A DNA stretch of 64,000 nucleotides from Actinomycetota bacterium (GTDB lineage: Bacteria; Actinomycetota; Nitriliruptoria; Nitriliruptorales; Nitriliruptoraceae), in assembly GCA_019347575.1 (NCBI GenBank), contig JAHWKY010000011.1, forward strand, positions 62,001 to 126,000, given 5' to 3'. The notes below the pieces were generated by a model. The model was not told the origin of the DNA, did no database searches, and saw only the letters and a program-made list of their open reading frames with translations. This document shows positions 61,601 through 64,000 of the stretch, piece by piece (the first letter of the stretch is position 1; the number at the start of each line of letters is the position of its first letter). A program made the translations under genes and the position numbers.

Positions 61601-61746
61601 CCGGGCTCTCCCCTCCTGCCGAGGAGGGTTTCGACGTCGGGATGGCCGGTCCCTGCCCGTTCGCAGGCGGATGTGCGGCTCCGTTACGCTCCACTCGAGT
61701 CGCTCCGTCGCCCCGCCCGTCAGCCACCAGGTCAGAAGGTCCGTTC

Positions 61747-63048
61747 GTGCCCGCGACCATCATCGTCGGAGCCCAGTGGGGCGACGAGGGCAAGGGAAAG
61801 GCCACCGACCTGCTGGCCGACCAGACCGATCTCGTCGTGCGCTACCAGGGCGGCAACAACGCCGGCCACACCGTCATCGTGGGTGACGAGGTCTTCAAGC
61901 TGCACCTCATCCCCTCGGGAGTGCTCTACCCCCACGTCACGCCGATCATCGGCGACGGCGTGGTCGTCGACCCCGCGGTCCTGCTGCACGAGCTCGAGGA
62001 GCTCGACGCGAAGGGGATCGACGCGAGCCGACGCCTGCGCGTCAGCGGCAACGCGCACCTGATCATGCCCTACCATCGCGAGCTCGATCTGCTCATCGAA
62101 CGGCGGCTCGGCAGTGCCAAGCTCGGCACGACCAAGCGCGGCATCGGCCCCGCCTACGCCGACAAGGCCGCACGGGTGGGGCTGCGCTTCCAGGACCTGT
62201 TCGACGAGAACATCTTCCGCCAGAAGCTCGAGGCCGCCCTCGAGCTCAAGAACCAGATGCTGTCACGGCTGTACAACCGGCTGCCGATGGACGCGACCGA
62301 GATCGCCGACGAGTACCTCGGCTACGCCGACAGCCTCCGGGACCAGCTGGCCGACACGACCGCGCTGATCCACGAGGCGCTCGAAGCCGGACGCGGCGTC
62401 ATCCTCGAGGGAGCCCAGGGCACGCTGCTCGACCTCGACCACGGCACCTACCCCTTCGTGACGTCATCCAACCCGGTTGCGGGCGGGGCGCTGACGGGCG
62501 CGGGCATCGGGCCTCGCCACGTCGACCGCGTGATCGGGATCACCAAGGCCTACATCACGCGCGTGGGGTCGGGGCCCTTCCCCACCGAACTCGACGGCGA
62601 CATCGCCGAGCGGATGGTACGCACCGGCGGTGAGTACGGCACGACGACCGGCCGGCGTCGCCGGGTCGGATGGTTCGACGGGGTCCTCGCTCGCTACGCG
62701 ACGCGGGTCAACGGTCTCACGGACATCTTCCTCACCAAGCTCGACGTCCTGAGCGAGTTCGACACCATCCGGGTCGCCGTCGCCTACCGGTACGAGGGCG
62801 AGCAGTACGAGCACTTCCCGCCTCACCAGACCATCTTCCACCACGCCGAGCCGGTGTACGTCGACCTGCCCGGTTGGCGCACCGACATCACCGAGGTGCA
62901 GACCTACGAGCAGCTGCCGCCGGAAGCTCGGTCTCTCGTCGAGTTCATCGAGGACCAGGGGAGGGTCCCGGTCTCGTGGGTGTCGGTCGGCCCCAAGCGG
63001 TCGCAGACGCTCGAACGGGTCGCTGCGCCGGTCGGCCTGTCGAGCTGA
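61747..63048 (+). CDS. purA: Adenylosuccinate synthetase
   Basis: 433 aa. Condenses IMP and aspartate with GTP to give adenylosuccinate in AMP synthesis. [18 protein letters not shown] with the P-loop and general base Asp, [43 protein letters not shown] and [16 protein letters not shown] start at 61747; the frame upstream to 61642 is not needed. Followed 10 bp later by purD, so a purine operon. Confidence 0.97.
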   Translation: MPATIIVGAQWGDEGKGKATDLLADQTDLVVRYQGGNNAGHTVIVGDEVFKLHLIPSGVLYPHVTPIIGDGVVVDPAVLLHELEELDAKGIDASRRLRVSGNAHLIMPYHRELDLLIERRLGSAKLGTTKRGIGPAYADKAARVGLRFQDLFDENIFRQKLEAALELKNQMLSRLYNRLPMDATEIADEYLGYADSLRDQLADTTALIHEALEAGRGVILEGAQGTLLDLDHGTYPFVTSSNPVAGGALTGAGIGPRHVDRVIGITKAYITRVGSGPFPTELDGDIAERMVRTGGEYGTTTGRRRRVGWFDGVLARYATRVNGLTDIFLTKLDVLSEFDTIRVAVAYRYEGEQYEHFPPHQTIFHHAEPVYVDLPGWRTDITEVQTYEQLPPEARSLVEFIEDQGRVPVSWVSVGPKRSQTLERVAAPVGLSS

Positions 63049-63058
63049 GGAGTCCCAG

Positions 63059-64000
63059 GTGCGTGTCCTGGTCGTGGGCGGTGGGGGGCGCGAACACGCC
63101 CTCGCCTGGCGGCTGGCCACCAGCGCATCGGTCACCAGCGTCGAGACGGCACCGGGGAACGCCGGGACGGACCAGCTCGGCCCGACCCACCCCATCGACA
63201 CCACGTCCCCACACGAGGTCGCCGGACTCGCCGAACGCCGGGGCGCTGACCTCGTCGTCATCGGACCGGAGGCACCGCTCGTGGCGGGCGTCGCCGACGA
63301 GTTGCGACGTCGCGCGATCCCCGTGTTCGGTCCTTCCGCGGACGCGGCCCGCATCGAGGGCTCCAAGGCGTACGCCAAGGACGTGATGGCGGCGGCGGGC
63401 GTCCCGACGGGGTCGTACGGCGCCTTCACCGATGCCGCGGCGGCGAAGGAGACGCTCGAGGGGTACGCGCCACCCTACGTCGTGAAGGCCGACGGGCTCG
63501 CGGCGGGCAAGGGGGTGCGCATCTGCCCCACGCTGGACGAGGCCCACCGGGCCGTGGACGACGCGATCGTGCACCAGCAGTTCGGCGAGGCGGGTTCGCG
63601 GGTCGTCATAGAGGAGTACCTCGACGGCCCGGAGGCCTCCGTCTTCGGCATCGCCGCCGGCCGCGAGGTCGTGCTCCTGTCCCCGTCCCGCGACTTCAAG
63701 CGCGCTCTCGATGGCGACGGGGGGCCCAACACCGGCGGCATGGGTGCCTACACACCCCTCCAGGATCTCCCGGAGCCAGCCGCTCTGGTCGACCTCGTCT
63801 TCCGCCCCGTGCTCGCGGAGCTCGCGGAGCGCGGGACGCCGTACCACGGCCTGCTCTACGCCGGTCTGGTCCTGACCGCGACCGGCCCACAGGTCCTGGA
63901 GTTCAACTGCCGGTTCGGCGATCCCGAGACGCAGGTCGTGGTCCCGCGTATCGCCGGTGACTTCGGCGAGGTGCTGCGCACCGCGGCCGACGGCGACGTC
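63059..64000 (+). CDS. purD: Phosphoribosylamine-glycine ligase, cut by window end
   Basis: 314 codons visible, 3' end outside the window. ATP-grasp GAR synthetase, second step of purine synthesis. VRVLVVGGGGREHALAWRLA start, VIGPEAPLVAGVADEL, YVVKADGLAAGKGV, SPSRDFKRALDGDGGPNTGG, and LEFNCRFGDPETQVVVPR. GTG start at 63059; frame open to the last base. Downstream of purA. Confidence 0.96.
   Translation, partial: MRVLVVGGGGREHALAWRLATSASVTSVETAPGNAGTDQLGPTHPIDTTSPHEVAGLAERRGADLVVIGPEAPLVAGVADELRRRAIPVFGPSADAARIEGSKAYAKDVMAAAGVPTGSYGAFTDAAAAKETLEGYAPPYVVKADGLAAGKGVRICPTLDEAHRAVDDAIVHQQFGEAGSRVVIEEYLDGPEASVFGIAAGREVVLLSPSRDFKRALDGDGGPNTGGMGAYTPLQDLPEPAALVDLVFRPVLAELAERGTPYHGLLYAGLVLTATGPQVLEFNCRFGDPETQVVVPRIAGDFGEVLRTAADGDV

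Overview
The window is chromosomal DNA from a very GC-rich actinobacterium. Evidence: strong G/C third-position bias, many GTG/TTG starts, F420-type oxidoreductases, a wax ester synthase/DGAT, a BldD-type regulator, an HspR-controlled chaperone cluster, an Eis-like acetyltransferase and cell-wall-binding-repeat surface proteins. The mix resembles deep-branching Actinomycetota (Nitriliruptoria/Euzebya-like lineages); that placement is inference. No plasmid, phage or CRISPR signature was seen.

Layout. 1-8.1 kb: divergent penicillin acylase and tyrS, an alpha/beta hydrolase, a DUF559/AbiEi-type nuclease gene held in an inverted-repeat cassette, an M20 peptidase, an F420-type oxidoreductase and a cupredoxin. 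8.1-13.4 kb: rpsF-ssb-rpsR-rplI-dnaB, with two inteins in dnaB. 13.4-24 kb: GT-C glycosyltransferase, a decayed LVIVD-type gene, WS/DGAT, a secreted glucoamylase-like protein with an LPATG tail, a Cys/Met PLP enzyme, an M20 deacetylase, a truncated PIN toxin and a secreted BNR-repeat protein. 24-28.4 kb: a NarL-type two-component system around a membrane protein, tRNA-Gly(CCC), a decayed nucleotidyltransferase toxin gene, and dcd. 28.4-30.5 kb: a structured leader, a surface protein with two sorting-signal-like tails, and bldD. 30.5-34 kb (minus strand): heterodisulfide-reductase-like Fe-S protein, ACT-domain protein and peptide deformylase. 34-44.2 kb: a surface locus of two large paralogous secreted proteins, two DUF192-like lipoproteins between them, and a Calx-beta/CWB2 protein. 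44.2-47 kb: a short membrane protein, an ECF sigma factor with a putative anti-sigma factor, and a methyltransferase. 47-54.6 kb: dnaK-hsp20-grpE-dnaJ-hspR-clpB with a HAIR-like operator. 54.6-64 kb: arylsulfotransferase-like protein, FAD oxidoreductase, Eis-like GNAT, PPOX protein, DUF2090 aldolase-like protein, dodecin, secreted trypsin-like protease, purA and purD (cut by the window end).

How parts work together. The chaperone cluster carries its own repressor gene and a matching operator. The surface locus looks like a duplicated cell-envelope module. The BldD homologue keeps the c-di-GMP-binding signature, and the gene before it has a structured leader with a weak GEMM-like core. Most unusual is 3.2-4.4 kb: a nuclease gene bounded by 48-bp inverted repeats and flanked by a perfect 40-bp direct repeat of the preceding gene's 3' end, which looks like a minimal mobile cassette. 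Two other toxin-type genes in the window are decayed.
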